48,711 nucleotides of DNA from Pedobacter sp. ASV28 (GCF_016428855.1 NZ_JAELTN010000042.1:1-48711), one strand, 5' to 3'. Counted from the first letter of the stretch, positions 27,084-36,000 are shown. The notes: generated by a model not told the origin, from the letters alone. A program made the numbers and translations.

Positions 27084-27506
27084 TTACATTACCAAATTTT
27101 CCTTCGATTTTAATTTCCTTACATCGATCTGCGCAGCCACCTGTATATCAGGCATTTTATTAAGTCTTCCGATCACTAAATTTAAATCTTCCTTATCTAT
27201 ATATTGATGAATAACCATAAAAAAATCGACCTTGTTCATCTCTGGAATCAAAAAACCTTCACTATTTCTATTGCTCAATAAATAATATTCCAGCTCTCCC
27301 TCTTCCACAAAAAAGTAGTACTTTGAAAAGGACAAGGGCTCTTCGTCATCGGCATTAAGAAATATCTCGTGGTCATCGATCTTACATAGCTCAAAGTTAA
27401 GGGCATTATTAATTTTATGGCATAGTACATAATCTTTCAGAGATGCTGTTATGGCAATCAAAACAAAATCAAGGTCAAGTGAGAGTTTTAAATAAGTTTT
27501 GTTCAA
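27084..27506 (-). CDS. IPExxxVDY family protein
   Basis: A 140-residue cytosolic protein of a family named for a conserved motif; here it reads IPEMNKVDF at 87-95, with Phe in the usual Tyr place. It starts MNKTYLKLSLDLDFVLIAIT, as others in the family do, and has no signal peptide. The family is found in Bacteroidota, usually next to pyk, and its function is unknown. It lies 135 bases upstream of pyk in the same direction and diverges from acpP. Confidence 0.8.
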   Translation of the reverse strand: MNKTYLKLSLDLDFVLIAITASLKDYVLCHKINNALNFELCKIDDHEIFLNADDEEPLSFSKYYFFVEEGELEYYLLSNRNSEGFLIPEMNKVDFFMVIHQYIDKEDLNLVIGRLNKMPDIQVAAQIDVRKLKSKENLVM

Positions 27507-27595
27507 AATGTATTTTTTTGTTAGGATTACGAAATTATAAAACTAATTTTACTTTAGGTTTTAAACACATTAAAATTGATTGAGAAATAAAAACA

Positions 27596-27626
27596 TTTGA
27601 AATGTGTTAGAATTTATTTTTCTTTG
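27596..27626 (+). promoter_or_regulatory. Candidate acpP promoter
   Basis: TTTG at 27596-27599 and TTTCTTTG at 27619-27626, followed by CA, are separated by 19 bases. This matches the Bacteroidota -33 TTTG / -7 TAnnTTTG arrangement with one mismatch in the -7 box. The acpP ATG is 33 bases downstream. Confidence 0.5.
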
Positions 27627-27659
27627 CACAGAATTATTTAACCATTAAATTATAAAATT

Positions 27660-27896
27660 ATGTCAGATATTGCTTCAAGAGTAAAGGCTATTATCGTAGA
27701 AAAACTAGGAGTTGACGAAAGTGAAGTTACGCCAGAAGCGTCTTTCACAAACGACTTAGGTGCAGATTCTTTGGATACTGTAGAATTAATTATGGAATTT
27801 GAAAAAGAATTCAACGTTGCAATTCCTGATGATCAAGCAGAAACTATCGGTACTGTTGGTCAAGCAATTGCTTATTTAGAGAAAAACGTTAAGTAG
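27660..27896 (+). CDS. acpP: Acyl carrier protein
   Basis: A 78-residue acidic helical carrier of fatty-acid synthesis. The phosphopantetheine attachment site is Ser37 in [10 protein letters not shown], and the helix-II/III sequence [15 protein letters not shown] is standard. It heads the acpP-fabF-rnc cluster, a highly conserved arrangement in bacteria, 28 bases before fabF, and is preceded by a likely promoter. Confidence 0.97.
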   Translation: MSDIASRVKAIIVEKLGVDESEVTPEASFTNDLGADSLDTVELIMEFEKEFNVAIPDDQAETIGTVGQAIAYLEKNVK

Positions 27897-27924
27897 AAAT
27901 ACTTTTTCCGTACAATACGTATAA

Positions 27925-29178
27925 ATGGGATTAAAAAGAGTAGTAGTTACTGGGTTGGGTGCGCTCACTCCTATTGGAAATAGTGTTCCCGAATTTTGGG
28001 AAGCATTGACAAACGGGGTGAGCGGCGCTGCGCCTATCAAGAGTTTTAATACTGAAAAATTCAAAACAAAGTTTGCCTGCGAGGTAAAAAACTTTAATCC
28101 AGAAGATTTTTTGGATAAAAAGGAAGCCCGCAAGTTAGACCCTTTTGTTCAGTATGCACTGGTTTCGACCGAAGAGGCTGTTAAAGATGGTGGATTTGAT
28201 TTTTCCAAGCTTGACACAAGCCGCATTGGTGTAATTTGGGGTGCTGGAATTGGAGGATTAAAAACTTTCTTGGATGAAGTAACCAGCTTTGCAAAAGGTG
28301 ATGGTACGCCCAGATACAATCCTTTTTTCATTCCTAAAATGATCATAGATATTGCTCCGGGGCACATCTCTATGAAATATGGCTTAAGAGGGCCAAACTT
28401 TGCCACTGTATCTGCCTGTGCATCATCAACCAATGCCATGATCGATGCCTTTAACTATATCCGTTTAGGCACTGCCGATATTATTATCAGCGGAGGGTCG
28501 GAAGCCATTATAAATGAAGCGGGCATGGGCGGTTTTAATGCCATGCATGCCTTATCTACCCGTAATGACGATCCTGCAACGGCATCTCGTCCATTTGACA
28601 AAGACCGCGATGGCTTTGTGGCGGGTGAGGGTGCTGGTACCATTATTCTCGAAGAATTAGAGCATGCTAAAGCACGTGGAGCTAAGATTTATGCTGAAAT
28701 TGTAGGTGGTGGTATGAGTGCAGATGCACACCATATTACTGCCCCACATCCAGAAGGGCTTGGCGCTAAAATGGTAATGAGCAAAGCACTGGAAGATGCG
28801 CATCTAAAGCCTAGTGACATTGACTATATTAATGTTCACGGAACCTCTACTCCACTTGGAGATGTTCAAGAAGCTAAAGCCATTGTTGATCTATTTGGAG
28901 AAGACGCCTACAAATTAAACATCAGCTCCACTAAATCCATGACTGGTCATTTACTGGGTGCTGCTGGCGCAATTGAAGCTCTGGCTACGATCTTGGCGAT
29001 TAAAAATGACTTGGTTCCACCAACCATTAATCATTTTACCGACGATCCTGAGTTTGATCCAAAATTAAACTTTACCTTTAACAAGGCTCAAAAGCGTACA
29101 GTAAGAGCTGCGTTAAGCAATACATTTGGTTTCGGTGGGCATAATGCATCAGTGATCTTCAAGAAATACGAAGAATAG
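27925..29178 (+). CDS. fabF: Beta-ketoacyl-ACP synthase II
   Basis: A 417-residue condensing enzyme that extends acyl-ACP with malonyl-ACP in fatty-acid elongation. The catalytic triad is visible: Cys165 in VSACASSTNAM, His in NVHGTSTPLGD and His in STKSMTGHLLGAAGA. The C-terminal FGFGGHNASVIF glycine motif is also present. It lies directly after acpP and before rnc. Length and order match the family, and the start MGLKRVVVTGLGALTPIGN is typical. Confidence 0.97.
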   Translation: MGLKRVVVTGLGALTPIGNSVPEFWEALTNGVSGAAPIKSFNTEKFKTKFACEVKNFNPEDFLDKKEARKLDPFVQYALVSTEEAVKDGGFDFSKLDTSRIGVIWGAGIGGLKTFLDEVTSFAKGDGTPRYNPFFIPKMIIDIAPGHISMKYGLRGPNFATVSACASSTNAMIDAFNYIRLGTADIIISGGSEAIINEAGMGGFNAMHALSTRNDDPATASRPFDKDRDGFVAGEGAGTIILEELEHAKARGAKIYAEIVGGGMSADAHHITAPHPEGLGAKMVMSKALEDAHLKPSDIDYINVHGTSTPLGDVQEAKAIVDLFGEDAYKLNISSTKSMTGHLLGAAGAIEALATILAIKNDLVPPTINHFTDDPEFDPKLNFTFNKAQKRTVRAALSNTFGFGGHNASVIFKKYEE

Positions 29179-29259
29179 TCTAATTTGTTTTATAAAGGTT
29201 TTTGTATCGTATAACAGATACAATTACTTTATCAGCGCTTAATTTTGTGAAGCTAATTA

Positions 29260-29988
29260 ATGTCTTTGTTCAGCATTTATAAACTATACCTATCGCCACA
29301 TAAAGAGTTTGTAAAAAAACTAAAAAATGTGCTTGGATTTGTTCCGGGCAATATTTCTCTTTATAAAATGGCATTTAGGCATAGGTCTGTGGCCAAAGTA
29401 TTAAAGAATGGCAGCAGAAGTAGCAATGAAAGACTCGAGTTTTTAGGCGATGCCATTCTTGGCGCTGTAATAGCCGAACTGCTTTTCAAAAGTTATCCTT
29501 ACAAAGAAGAAGGATTTTTGACCGAAATGCGGTCAAAAATTGTAAATAGGGCTAATTTAAATCAACTTGCCCGAAAAATGGGATTTGATCAACTGATTGT
29601 TTTTGATCATAAAACAGTAAATGTCCAATCCAAACATCATTCCATGTTGGGCGATGCCTTTGAAGCGTTAATAGGCGCTGTCTATTTAGACAAAGGCTAT
29701 AATTTCACCAAAAACTTACTGCTTAAAAGAATTGTAAAACCCTACATAGACATCCATACGCTCGAAATTACTGAAACCAATTTTAAAAGCAGGCTAATCG
29801 AATGGTGCCAACGTCAAGGCAAGGATATTTCTTTTGATGTAGTGGAAAATGATGAAGGCGAAAGTGCCAAGCTATTTACCGTACACGTGATCATTGATAA
29901 TGAGACCTACGGTGTGGGGAGAGATTACAATAAAAAGAATGCAGAGAAGTTGGCTGCAGAAAAGGCTTGTGAGGCTTTGGCCATCTAG
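29260..29988 (+). CDS. rnc: Ribonuclease III
   Basis: A 242-residue double-strand-specific endoribonuclease that processes rRNA and mRNA. The catalytic signature NERLEFLGDAILGAV (56-70) holds Glu60 and Asp64; the second acidic pair is Asp132 and Glu135 in GDAFEALIGAVYLDKG. A dsRNA-binding domain follows at about 170-240. It is the third gene after acpP and fabF. The stop codon TAG shares the palindrome CTAG (29985-29988) with the stop of the convergent gene. Confidence 0.95.
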   Translation: MSLFSIYKLYLSPHKEFVKKLKNVLGFVPGNISLYKMAFRHRSVAKVLKNGSRSSNERLEFLGDAILGAVIAELLFKSYPYKEEGFLTEMRSKIVNRANLNQLARKMGFDQLIVFDHKTVNVQSKHHSMLGDAFEALIGAVYLDKGYNFTKNLLLKRIVKPYIDIHTLEITETNFKSRLIEWCQRQGKDISFDVVENDEGESAKLFTVHVIIDNETYGVGRDYNKKNAEKLAAEKACEALAI

Positions 29989-30695
29989 TGTTTTATGGTA
30001 TCCCTATATTTTTTATAAGAATCATTTATCCATTTTACGGCGTCATACTGCGTCCAGTTTTTGGCCTTTTCATAATCTGGTCTATAGTTGACCATAAAGT
30101 CTTCCAACTCCTTCCCTTCTAACCCTGTATATTTATTAATGGTGCTTTTGTTAAACAATTGGTCTACATAGCCATCCTGAAGTTCACTTCTATACATCCG
30201 ATTAAATCTTCTGGCCTGTCTTGGGGTTTTACCGAACAGTTCATAGAAAAAAGTCAATGGACTACCAAACAGCGAACCTATAGGTGGCTTTCCTTCATAA
30301 AATGAACCTTTTCCCCTATAATCCTTTTTAAGTTCTTCTAAGGCCTGCCTCTTAGCTTGTCCAGTTACCACAACCTCATTTAAGGTAGCCCCCTTATTTA
30401 AGTACAGTACCAAGTCTTTATTGGTCTTTACGACCACTTCAAGATCATTAAAATTTCGCTTTGTGATAAGTAGGGTGTCTCCTATAATAGCTTTTATGCT
30501 GAAAATGCCCATATCGTTACTGCCCGTAGAAAATCCGGATCTTTTATTTTTTACTTCTGCCAATGCTATCCGTATTTTCGCTCCATTTTCAAAAAGCACA
30601 CCGCTGAGCATAAAATCCTGCTGGGCAAGGACATCCTTACTAGTGCACAGCGTAACCATAAACAAAGAAAATATCACTGTAGCTTTACTCCACAT
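29985..30695 (-). CDS. Exported protein with carboxypeptidase-regulatory-like domain
   Basis: A 236-residue protein with a signal peptide at its N-terminus (cleavage near VLAQ). Residues about 25-115 resemble the CarboxypepD_reg-like beta-sandwich seen at the N-terminus of SusC-type receptors: LSGVLFENGAKIRIALAEVKN, then DMGIFSIKAIIGDTLLITKR and TLNEVVVTG. No TonB plug or barrel follows, only a polar helical tail (EALKKDYRGKG... YRPDYEKAKNWTQYDAVKW). It is probably periplasmic or surface-exposed. It converges on rnc with overlapping stops. Function is unknown. Confidence 0.7.
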   Translation of the reverse strand: MWSKATVIFSLFMVTLCTSKDVLAQQDFMLSGVLFENGAKIRIALAEVKNKRSGFSTGSNDMGIFSIKAIIGDTLLITKRNFNDLEVVVKTNKDLVLYLNKGATLNEVVVTGQAKRQALEELKKDYRGKGSFYEGKPPIGSLFGSPLTFFYELFGKTPRQARRFNRMYRSELQDGYVDQLFNKSTINKYTGLEGKELEDFMVNYRPDYEKAKNWTQYDAVKWINDSYKKYRDTIKH

Positions 30696-30766
30696 TGCAG
30701 CATTATTTTTTAATTTGTAAACTTAACAAATGTTTCCGTAGCATATAGGTTAAAAAAAGTTAATTC

Positions 30767-31525
30767 ATGTCTAAATTTTTATCTGCCATATACTTATTTT
30801 ATGCCTCAATTATATTTATTGTGCTCATGTTTGTTGCACTGCCTTTTGTTCTTTTATTCTCTGCAGTTCTACCGCTATCCAAAGGCAAGAAGGCAATTCT
30901 ATTTATTTTAAGAACCTGGGCCCTGTGCTTTAGTCTGTTCAGCTTCTTCTGGGTAACCACAAAGGGTAAAAAAAACATCAACACCTCAAGGTCGCACATT
31001 TATATTGGCAACCACGGATCTTACCTAGATGCGGTGGCAGTATGTTTAACCATTCCCCAGTACTTTAGTGCCCTTGGCAAAATAGAAATTACGAAAGTTC
31101 CTGTTTTTGGTCTTATTTATAAAAGAATTGTAGTGCTAATTGACCGTAGCAGCAAGGAAAGTAGGGATATATCTGTAATGGCATTAAAAAAAGACGTTGC
31201 AAATGGGCAGTCTATACTCATCTTTCCCGAAGGTACCATGAACCAAACAGAAAGCCCTTTAAGTGATTTTTTTGATGGTGCCTTTAGGATTGCCATTGAA
31301 ACACAAACGCCTATCATTCCGTTTGTGATGGTCAACAACAAAAAATTATTGCCCCGAAAAAACCCATTAAAAGCGAGACCTGGATTAATTATTTCTATTT
31401 TATTACCCGAAGTAAGTGTAACCGGACTAAGCCTAGAAGATGTTCCCGCGTTAAAGAAGAAAGTTTACGATTTGATGGAGGAAGCTATCTTAACGAATAG
31501 TCCAGTTAACACAACCGCCATTTAG
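30767..31525 (+). CDS. 1-acyl-sn-glycerol-3-phosphate acyltransferase (PlsC-like)
   Basis: A 252-residue membrane-bound acyltransferase that makes phosphatidic acid or acylates a related lipid. The HX4D motif is NHGSYLD (His83, Asp88), and the substrate-binding FPEGT is near residue 155. A membrane anchor spans about residues 5-33 (SAIYLFYASIIFIVLMFVAL). Its length and motif spacing match PlsC. It is monocistronic and follows a region rich in AT. Whether it is the main PlsC or a paralogue is not clear. Confidence 0.88.
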   Translation: MSKFLSAIYLFYASIIFIVLMFVALPFVLLFSAVLPLSKGKKAILFILRTWALCFSLFSFFWVTTKGKKNINTSRSHIYIGNHGSYLDAVAVCLTIPQYFSALGKIEITKVPVFGLIYKRIVVLIDRSSKESRDISVMALKKDVANGQSILIFPEGTMNQTESPLSDFFDGAFRIAIETQTPIIPFVMVNNKKLLPRKNPLKARPGLIISILLPEVSVTGLSLEDVPALKKKVYDLMEEAILTNSPVNTTAI

Positions 31526-31586
31526 TACAGGTGATTGTGAATTAAACCTGATGGAAGCGAATATCCTTTTGGTTGTCCTGACTTTA

Positions 31587-31616
31587 AACTTCGTAAGTTT
31601 TAAAACTTACGAAGTT
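31587..31616. repeat. 30-bp perfect palindrome
   Basis: AACTTCGTAAGTTTT followed directly by its reverse complement, with no loop base. It lies in the 240-base spacer between the acyltransferase and yicC. It may form a cruciform or a terminator-like hairpin; a matching sequence is common in intergenic regions of Pedobacter-like genomes as far as I recall. Confidence 0.7.
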
Positions 31617-31760
31617 AGATTTGCATTTGCGTTCCCCAAAAGATAGCAGCGTACAGCAGGATTGCCCAAACAGCAGAACTACTGACCTACATTTTCAAAT
31701 TAATTATAGGCCATAACTAAAACCTTAAGTCTTACTCCTTTCAGCTAAAATCCTTTTTAT

Positions 31761-31768
31761 TATCTTTG
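31761..31768 (+). promoter_or_regulatory. -7 box of yicC abutting the start codon
   Basis: TATCTTTG is an exact TAnnTTTG match and is followed by CAC, then ATG at 31772. Only three bases separate box and start codon, so the transcript would be leaderless or start inside the ORF. Confidence 0.5.
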
Positions 31769-31771
31769 CAC

Positions 31772-32647
31772 ATGATAAAATCAATGACAGGCTTTGGCTT
31801 GGCCTCTACAGATAATGCGAACATTAAATTTGCTGTGGAGATAAAATCACTTAATTCGAAGTTTTTAGAATTAAGCTTAAAAATTCCAAAGGCTTTTTCA
31901 GATAAGGAACTTTTATTGCGTAACCTATGCAATAAAGAAATTGAACGTGGCAAAGTTAGCATCGGCATCACCGTTGAAAGACCAGAAGAGCTACAAAAAG
32001 GAGCTTCAATAAATACGATTTTATTAACCAAGTACTATAAGCAGTTAGAAGAAATTAATGCCGCTTTGGGAGCCAATACCACCAACCTATTGCAAACTGC
32101 ACTAAATTTTCCGGAAGTAATTGCCTATACGGAAGAAGAAGCAAGTGAGAGTGAGTGGGAAATTTTGAATGAAACCTTTTTAAGGGCACTCAAAAACCTT
32201 AACCAATTCAGGCTGGACGAAGGCAGGGTATTAAAAGCAGATCTAGAGCTTAGAATTAAAAATATATTGAGCTTTTTTGCCCAAGTTGAAGCTTTAGCCC
32301 CCCTAAGGGTGCCACAGGTCAAGGCTAGGTTGAGCCAATTTCTGGAAGAATCTGTAGGGAAGATAAATATAGATCAAAACCGTTTTGAACAGGAACTGAT
32401 CTATTACATTGACAAGTTAGATATCACCGAAGAGCAGACCCGCTTAAAAAGTCATTGCAATTACTTCATTGAAACCCTAAAAGACAAAGATGCTAATGGT
32501 AAAAAGCTAGGGTTTATTTCACAAGAAATAGGACGGGAAATCAATACCATGGGAGCTAAAGCCAACGATGCGCAGATACAGCAGCTCGTAGTTGGTATGA
32601 AGGAAGAACTAGAAAAGATTAAAGAACAATTACTAAATGTGTTGTAG
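31772..32647 (+). CDS. yicC: YicC family endoribonuclease
   Basis: A 291-residue protein of the YicC/YloC family, recently recognised as an endoribonuclease acting on small RNAs and mRNAs. The start MIKSMTGFGLASTDNANIKF is the family hallmark, so ATG 31772 is chosen over the TTG two codons upstream. The C-terminal DUF1732-type block (LKSHCNYFIETLKDKDANGKKLGFISQEIGREINTMG) is intact. It is followed by gmk, the classical YicC neighbour, with 57 bases between. Confidence 0.92.
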   Translation: MIKSMTGFGLASTDNANIKFAVEIKSLNSKFLELSLKIPKAFSDKELLLRNLCNKEIERGKVSIGITVERPEELQKGASINTILLTKYYKQLEEINAALGANTTNLLQTALNFPEVIAYTEEEASESEWEILNETFLRALKNLNQFRLDEGRVLKADLELRIKNILSFFAQVEALAPLRVPQVKARLSQFLEESVGKINIDQNRFEQELIYYIDKLDITEEQTRLKSHCNYFIETLKDKDANGKKLGFISQEIGREINTMGAKANDAQIQQLVVGMKEELEKIKEQLLNVL

Positions 32648-32667
32648 CGATAAGCGTTAGGCGATGA

Positions 32668-32698
32668 GCGCCCAACGCAGAACGCCCAACGCAAAACA
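32668..32698. repeat. Short tandem repeat between yicC and gmk
   Basis: The string CGCCCAACGCAGAA is followed directly by CGCCCAACGCAAAA, two near-identical 14-base units in the 57-base spacer. It is a local low-complexity repeat of the sort common in intergenic DNA of this group. Confidence 0.5.
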
Positions 32699-32704
32699 CA
32701 TATT

Positions 32705-33271
32705 ATGCAAGGCAAACTCATCATATTTTCTGCGCCATCAGGAGCTGGCAAAACCACCATTGTAAAGCATCTGCTTACTAAATTTCCCAATTTAAGCTTC
32801 TCCATTTCTGCTACAACAAGAGAACTGAGAGGTAGCGAAACCAATGAAAAAGACTATTACTTCATCAGCAAAGAAGAATTCCTGCACAAAGTAGCCCATC
32901 AGGAATTCGTAGAATTTGAAGAGGTATACAGCGGCACATTTTATGGTACTTTACGTTCAGAGATAGAACGAATTTGGAACGAAGGCAAGCACGTCATCTT
33001 CGACATCGATGTAGAAGGCGGCCTACGTTTAAAAAGAAAATTCGAAGAAGATGCACTGGCCATTTTTGTTCAGCCGCCTTCCTTAGAAGTGCTAAAAGAG
33101 AGGTTAACGGGCAGAGGGACCGATAGTGAAGAAAAACTACAGGAACGATTTGCCAAGGCAGAGAAAGAATTAAAATACGCAGATAAATTTGACGTTATCC
33201 TTAAAAACTTTGATTTAGAAACGGCCTGTGCCGAGGCAGAGCAATTAGTTGGCACGTTCCTGAAAGGCTAG
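32705..33271 (+). CDS. gmk: Guanylate kinase
   Basis: A 188-residue nucleotide kinase converting GMP and ATP to GDP. The P-loop APSGAGKTT is near residues 9-17, and the GMP-binding region SFSISATTRELRGSETNEKDYYFIS is complete. The family ending (LIAE-like amphipathic helix) and length are normal. It sits between yicC and nadD, in the same direction, and probably shares their transcript. Confidence 0.95.
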   Translation: MQGKLIIFSAPSGAGKTTIVKHLLTKFPNLSFSISATTRELRGSETNEKDYYFISKEEFLHKVAHQEFVEFEEVYSGTFYGTLRSEIERIWNEGKHVIFDIDVEGGLRLKRKFEEDALAIFVQPPSLEVLKERLTGRGTDSEEKLQERFAKAEKELKYADKFDVILKNFDLETACAEAEQLVGTFLKG

Positions 33272-33301
33272 AAAAATATTGAATTTTGACTTTTAACTTC
33301 T

Positions 33302-33871
33302 ATGATTGGTCTTTTCTTTGGGTCATTTAATCCTATTCACATAGGTCACTTGGTAATTGCCAATTATATGGCTCATTACACCTCGCTTAAAGAAGTTTGG
33401 CTAGTTGTTTCGCCACACAATCCCTTAAAACAGAAAAGTGGCCTGGCCGATATGTATGACCGCTTGGAAATGGCTCGTTTAGCTACAGAAAACGCACCAT
33501 ACCTAAAGGTCAGTGATATTGAATTTAAACTTCCACAACCCTCCTATACGGTAGATACTCTCGCCTATCTGAAAGAAAAATACCCTGAAAAAGAATTTGC
33601 ACTGATCATGGGAGCAGACAACCTTAGCTCTTTCAAAAAATGGAAGAATTATGAAGTATTGCTGAGCCATTATAAGATATTCGTCTACCCCCGTCCAAAT
33701 GTAGATACGAGCGAATGGAATGACCATTCATCTATCGTATTTACCGATACTCCCCAAATGGACATTTCCTCCACGTTCATTAGAAATGCCATAAAGCAAG
33801 AAAAAAACATCCAGTTTATGGTGCCCGATTCTGTAATCGATTTTATGGATAAAAAAAGTCTGTACAAATAA
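33302..33871 (+). CDS. nadD: Nicotinate-nucleotide adenylyltransferase
   Basis: A 189-residue enzyme that adenylylates nicotinate mononucleotide in NAD synthesis. The nucleotide-binding motif GSFNPIHIGHL begins at residue 7, and the C-terminal SSTFIRNAI motif is present. The PHNPLK block and the substrate loop are intact. It follows gmk after 30 bases. The spacer contains TTTTGACTTTTAACTT, the same string found before tcdA. Confidence 0.95.
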   Translation: MIGLFFGSFNPIHIGHLVIANYMAHYTSLKEVWLVVSPHNPLKQKSGLADMYDRLEMARLATENAPYLKVSDIEFKLPQPSYTVDTLAYLKEKYPEKEFALIMGADNLSSFKKWKNYEVLLSHYKIFVYPRPNVDTSEWNDHSSIVFTDTPQMDISSTFIRNAIKQEKNIQFMVPDSVIDFMDKKSLYK

Positions 33872-34001
33872 ACATTCGCTCTTTAGCATTTCCGATGATT
33901 TTAGAAGCCCTGTTCTGACATTACCGCTAAACACCTGTATAACAGCAAACTCGAATCAAGGCAAACTTATTAAAAGTTATAGCTTTTTTAAATTAATGTA
34001 A

Positions 34002-34009
34002 TATATTTG
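34002..34009 (+). promoter_or_regulatory. Candidate -7 box of the sigma-factor gene
   Basis: TATATTTG matches TAnnTTTG exactly and lies 39 bases before ATG 34049. No clear -33 TTTG is visible at the expected distance. Confidence 0.4.
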
Positions 34010-34048
34010 AAACAAACACAACTATTACCCTAAACCTCACCGCTATTT

Positions 34049-34654
34049 ATGCGCAATTTTTCTGACGACGAAAACTCGATTCAGCTGCTGAAAAGTGGAG
34101 ATATAAAAGGATTCGATTTTTTATACAGAAAATACAGAGCTCACTTATTTGCCAACATCTACCGGCTTGTAAAAGATGTTGACCTTTCCTCAGATATTTT
34201 GCAGGATGTATTTATGACCATTTGGCAAAACAGGGAAAAAATAGACTTGGAGAAATCATTTCAAAGCCTGTTGTACAGTATTGCAAAAAATAAGGTCTAT
34301 GATTTCTTCCGAAAAGCATCAAGAGATTTAAAGCTACAAGATCAGCTCCTCACTTCGTACAAGGAACATGAATATAATCCCCTGGAACAAGACCTGCATC
34401 TCAAAGAAGATATCAAGAACCTAAAAGAGGAAATTGAGAACCTGCCCGAAAAATGTAAAGAAGTCTTTAAACTCTGTAAGATAGAAGGCAGAAGCTATGA
34501 AGAGGTTTCCAAATTGTTGAATATTTCTTCTGCTACAGTGAACAATCACATCGTTAAAGCAACCAAAATCTTAAAGCAAAGATTTGCCAATTTCCATATT
34601 GTTTTATTTTTTTTATTTTTTTTTGAAGGAGAGATAGTTGATTTTATTCTTTAA
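34049..34654 (+). CDS. ECF RNA polymerase sigma factor (FecI-like, Bacteroidota type)
   Basis: A 201-residue extracytoplasmic-function sigma factor. Sigma region 2 spans about residues 20-95 (FDFLYRKYRAHLFANIYRLVKD...DILQDVFMTIWQNR) and region 4 about 130-180 (NLPEKCKEVFKLCKIEGRSYEEVSKLLNISSATVNNHIVKA). The hydrophobic tail (FHIVLFFLFFF) is common in this Bacteroidota sigma family. It heads the uptake locus, 30 bases before the FecR-type anti-sigma gene, and probably transcribes the SusC gene when FecR signals. Confidence 0.9.
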   Translation: MRNFSDDENSIQLLKSGDIKGFDFLYRKYRAHLFANIYRLVKDVDLSSDILQDVFMTIWQNREKIDLEKSFQSLLYSIAKNKVYDFFRKASRDLKLQDQLLTSYKEHEYNPLEQDLHLKEDIKNLKEEIENLPEKCKEVFKLCKIEGRSYEEVSKLLNISSATVNNHIVKATKILKQRFANFHIVLFFLFFFEGEIVDFIL

Positions 34655-34684
34655 AGCGTATTAGTATAAAGAAAGCACTTCTTT

Positions 34685-35875
34685 ATGCAAGATATAGAAC
34701 AACTATTTAAGCGTTATATACAAAACAAATGTTCAGCAGATGAAATCAGGACATTAATTGAATATTTCGGCAATAATGTAAACGAACTGGAACTAAAAAC
34801 GCTCATAGAACAGCAGCTATTTACAGAAATTGATGAAAAATCAAACGAACAAATAAACAATAGCGGTATTTTTGACAAAACCGATCTTTTTTTCAAAAAA
34901 ACCCTTTATCCAAAGCCATTTTTCTTAAAGCTGCCAGCAAACAGCCTATTCAAATATGCAGCCTCTATCGCCATATTTCTTGTTTCGGGATTTCTGCTCC
35001 TTAATTATCCAAAGAAAACAGTCAAAGATAGCAAAGCGAACCAGTTTGCCACAATTAGCCCGGGCAGCAATAAAGCAATATTAAAACTTTCTGATGGCTC
35101 TACCATATTACTTGATGGGCAGAATGAACAAGGGCTTATAGCCGATCTCAACTCTAAGATTCTAAAAGTTAAAGATGGCTTGCTCATGTATACTTCTTCT
35201 GCGGAAAAAGAAGATACTGAAGGATTACTTCTCAATGAGCTAACCATTCCTGCAGGCGGAAAATATGAAGTCATTTTATCTGATGGCACCAAAGTATTCC
35301 TGAACTCTCTTTCATCATTGAAATATCCAAAAAACTTCAATGACAAGGAACGAGTGGTTGAACTTAGTGGAGAAGCCTATTTTGAGGTTACAAAATTGTA
35401 TAAGGGAAACAAAAAAGTTCCATTCATTGTAAAAACCCAAAAACAAACCATAGAAGTTGTAGGCACCAAGTTCAACATTAGCTCTTATGCCGATGATTCA
35501 TTTCAAAAAACAACACTGATTAGTGGACATGTGAATGTGATCGACAATAAAAACCATCAAAAATACAGCTTGGAACCAGGCGATCAGGCCTTAACCGACA
35601 ACAACGACCACATTAATGTTAGCCAGGTTAATGTAGAGCCTTCTATTGCCTGGACCCAAGGGAATTTTATGTTCGATGATGTTTATCTCAGGGAAATATT
35701 AAAACAACTGGCCAGATGGTACAATGTTCATGTAGATTATAACAACATTCCGGAAACCCGCTATAATATATTGCTATCAAAAGATGAAACCCTAAATAGC
35801 ATCTTAAAAATACTAGAAGACACCGGAGAATTAAAATTCAAAATTGTAAATAATACCATTAAAATCATAAACTAA
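34685..35875 (+). CDS. FecR-family anti-sigma factor
   Basis: A 396-residue inner-membrane regulator. Residues 1-85 form the cytoplasmic anti-sigma part, a membrane helix spans about 88-108 (SLFKYAASIAIFLVSGFLLL), and a periplasmic FecR domain (about 190-300, LTIPAGGKYEVILSDGTKVFLNSLSSLKYP) is followed by the Bacteroidota C-terminal DUF4974 (YNVHVDYNNIPETRYNILL). It should relay the signal from the STN domain of the SusC-type receptor to the sigma factor encoded directly upstream. Confidence 0.92.
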   Translation: MQDIEQLFKRYIQNKCSADEIRTLIEYFGNNVNELELKTLIEQQLFTEIDEKSNEQINNSGIFDKTDLFFKKTLYPKPFFLKLPANSLFKYAASIAIFLVSGFLLLNYPKKTVKDSKANQFATISPGSNKAILKLSDGSTILLDGQNEQGLIADLNSKILKVKDGLLMYTSSAEKEDTEGLLLNELTIPAGGKYEVILSDGTKVFLNSLSSLKYPKNFNDKERVVELSGEAYFEVTKLYKGNKKVPFIVKTQKQTIEVVGTKFNISSYADDSFQKTTLISGHVNVIDNKNHQKYSLEPGDQALTDNNDHINVSQVNVEPSIAWTQGNFMFDDVYLREILKQLARWYNVHVDYNNIPETRYNILLSKDETLNSILKILEDTGELKFKIVNNTIKIIN

Positions 35876-36000
35876 AGTAACCAGCCTATGTAACAACCTG
35901 AACCTATCAAAAAAGTTAACCGATTATGCGCCAACATAACCGGTTATGATTAAACAAACTTATTAATCCTAAACAAATTACATTTAATCTAAACAAAAGT

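Noticed and set aside
34590..34630. T-rich homopolymer at the sigma-factor C-terminus as a possible frameshift site
   Set aside because: The frame ends normally and a hydrophobic Phe/Leu tail is common in this Bacteroidota sigma family.
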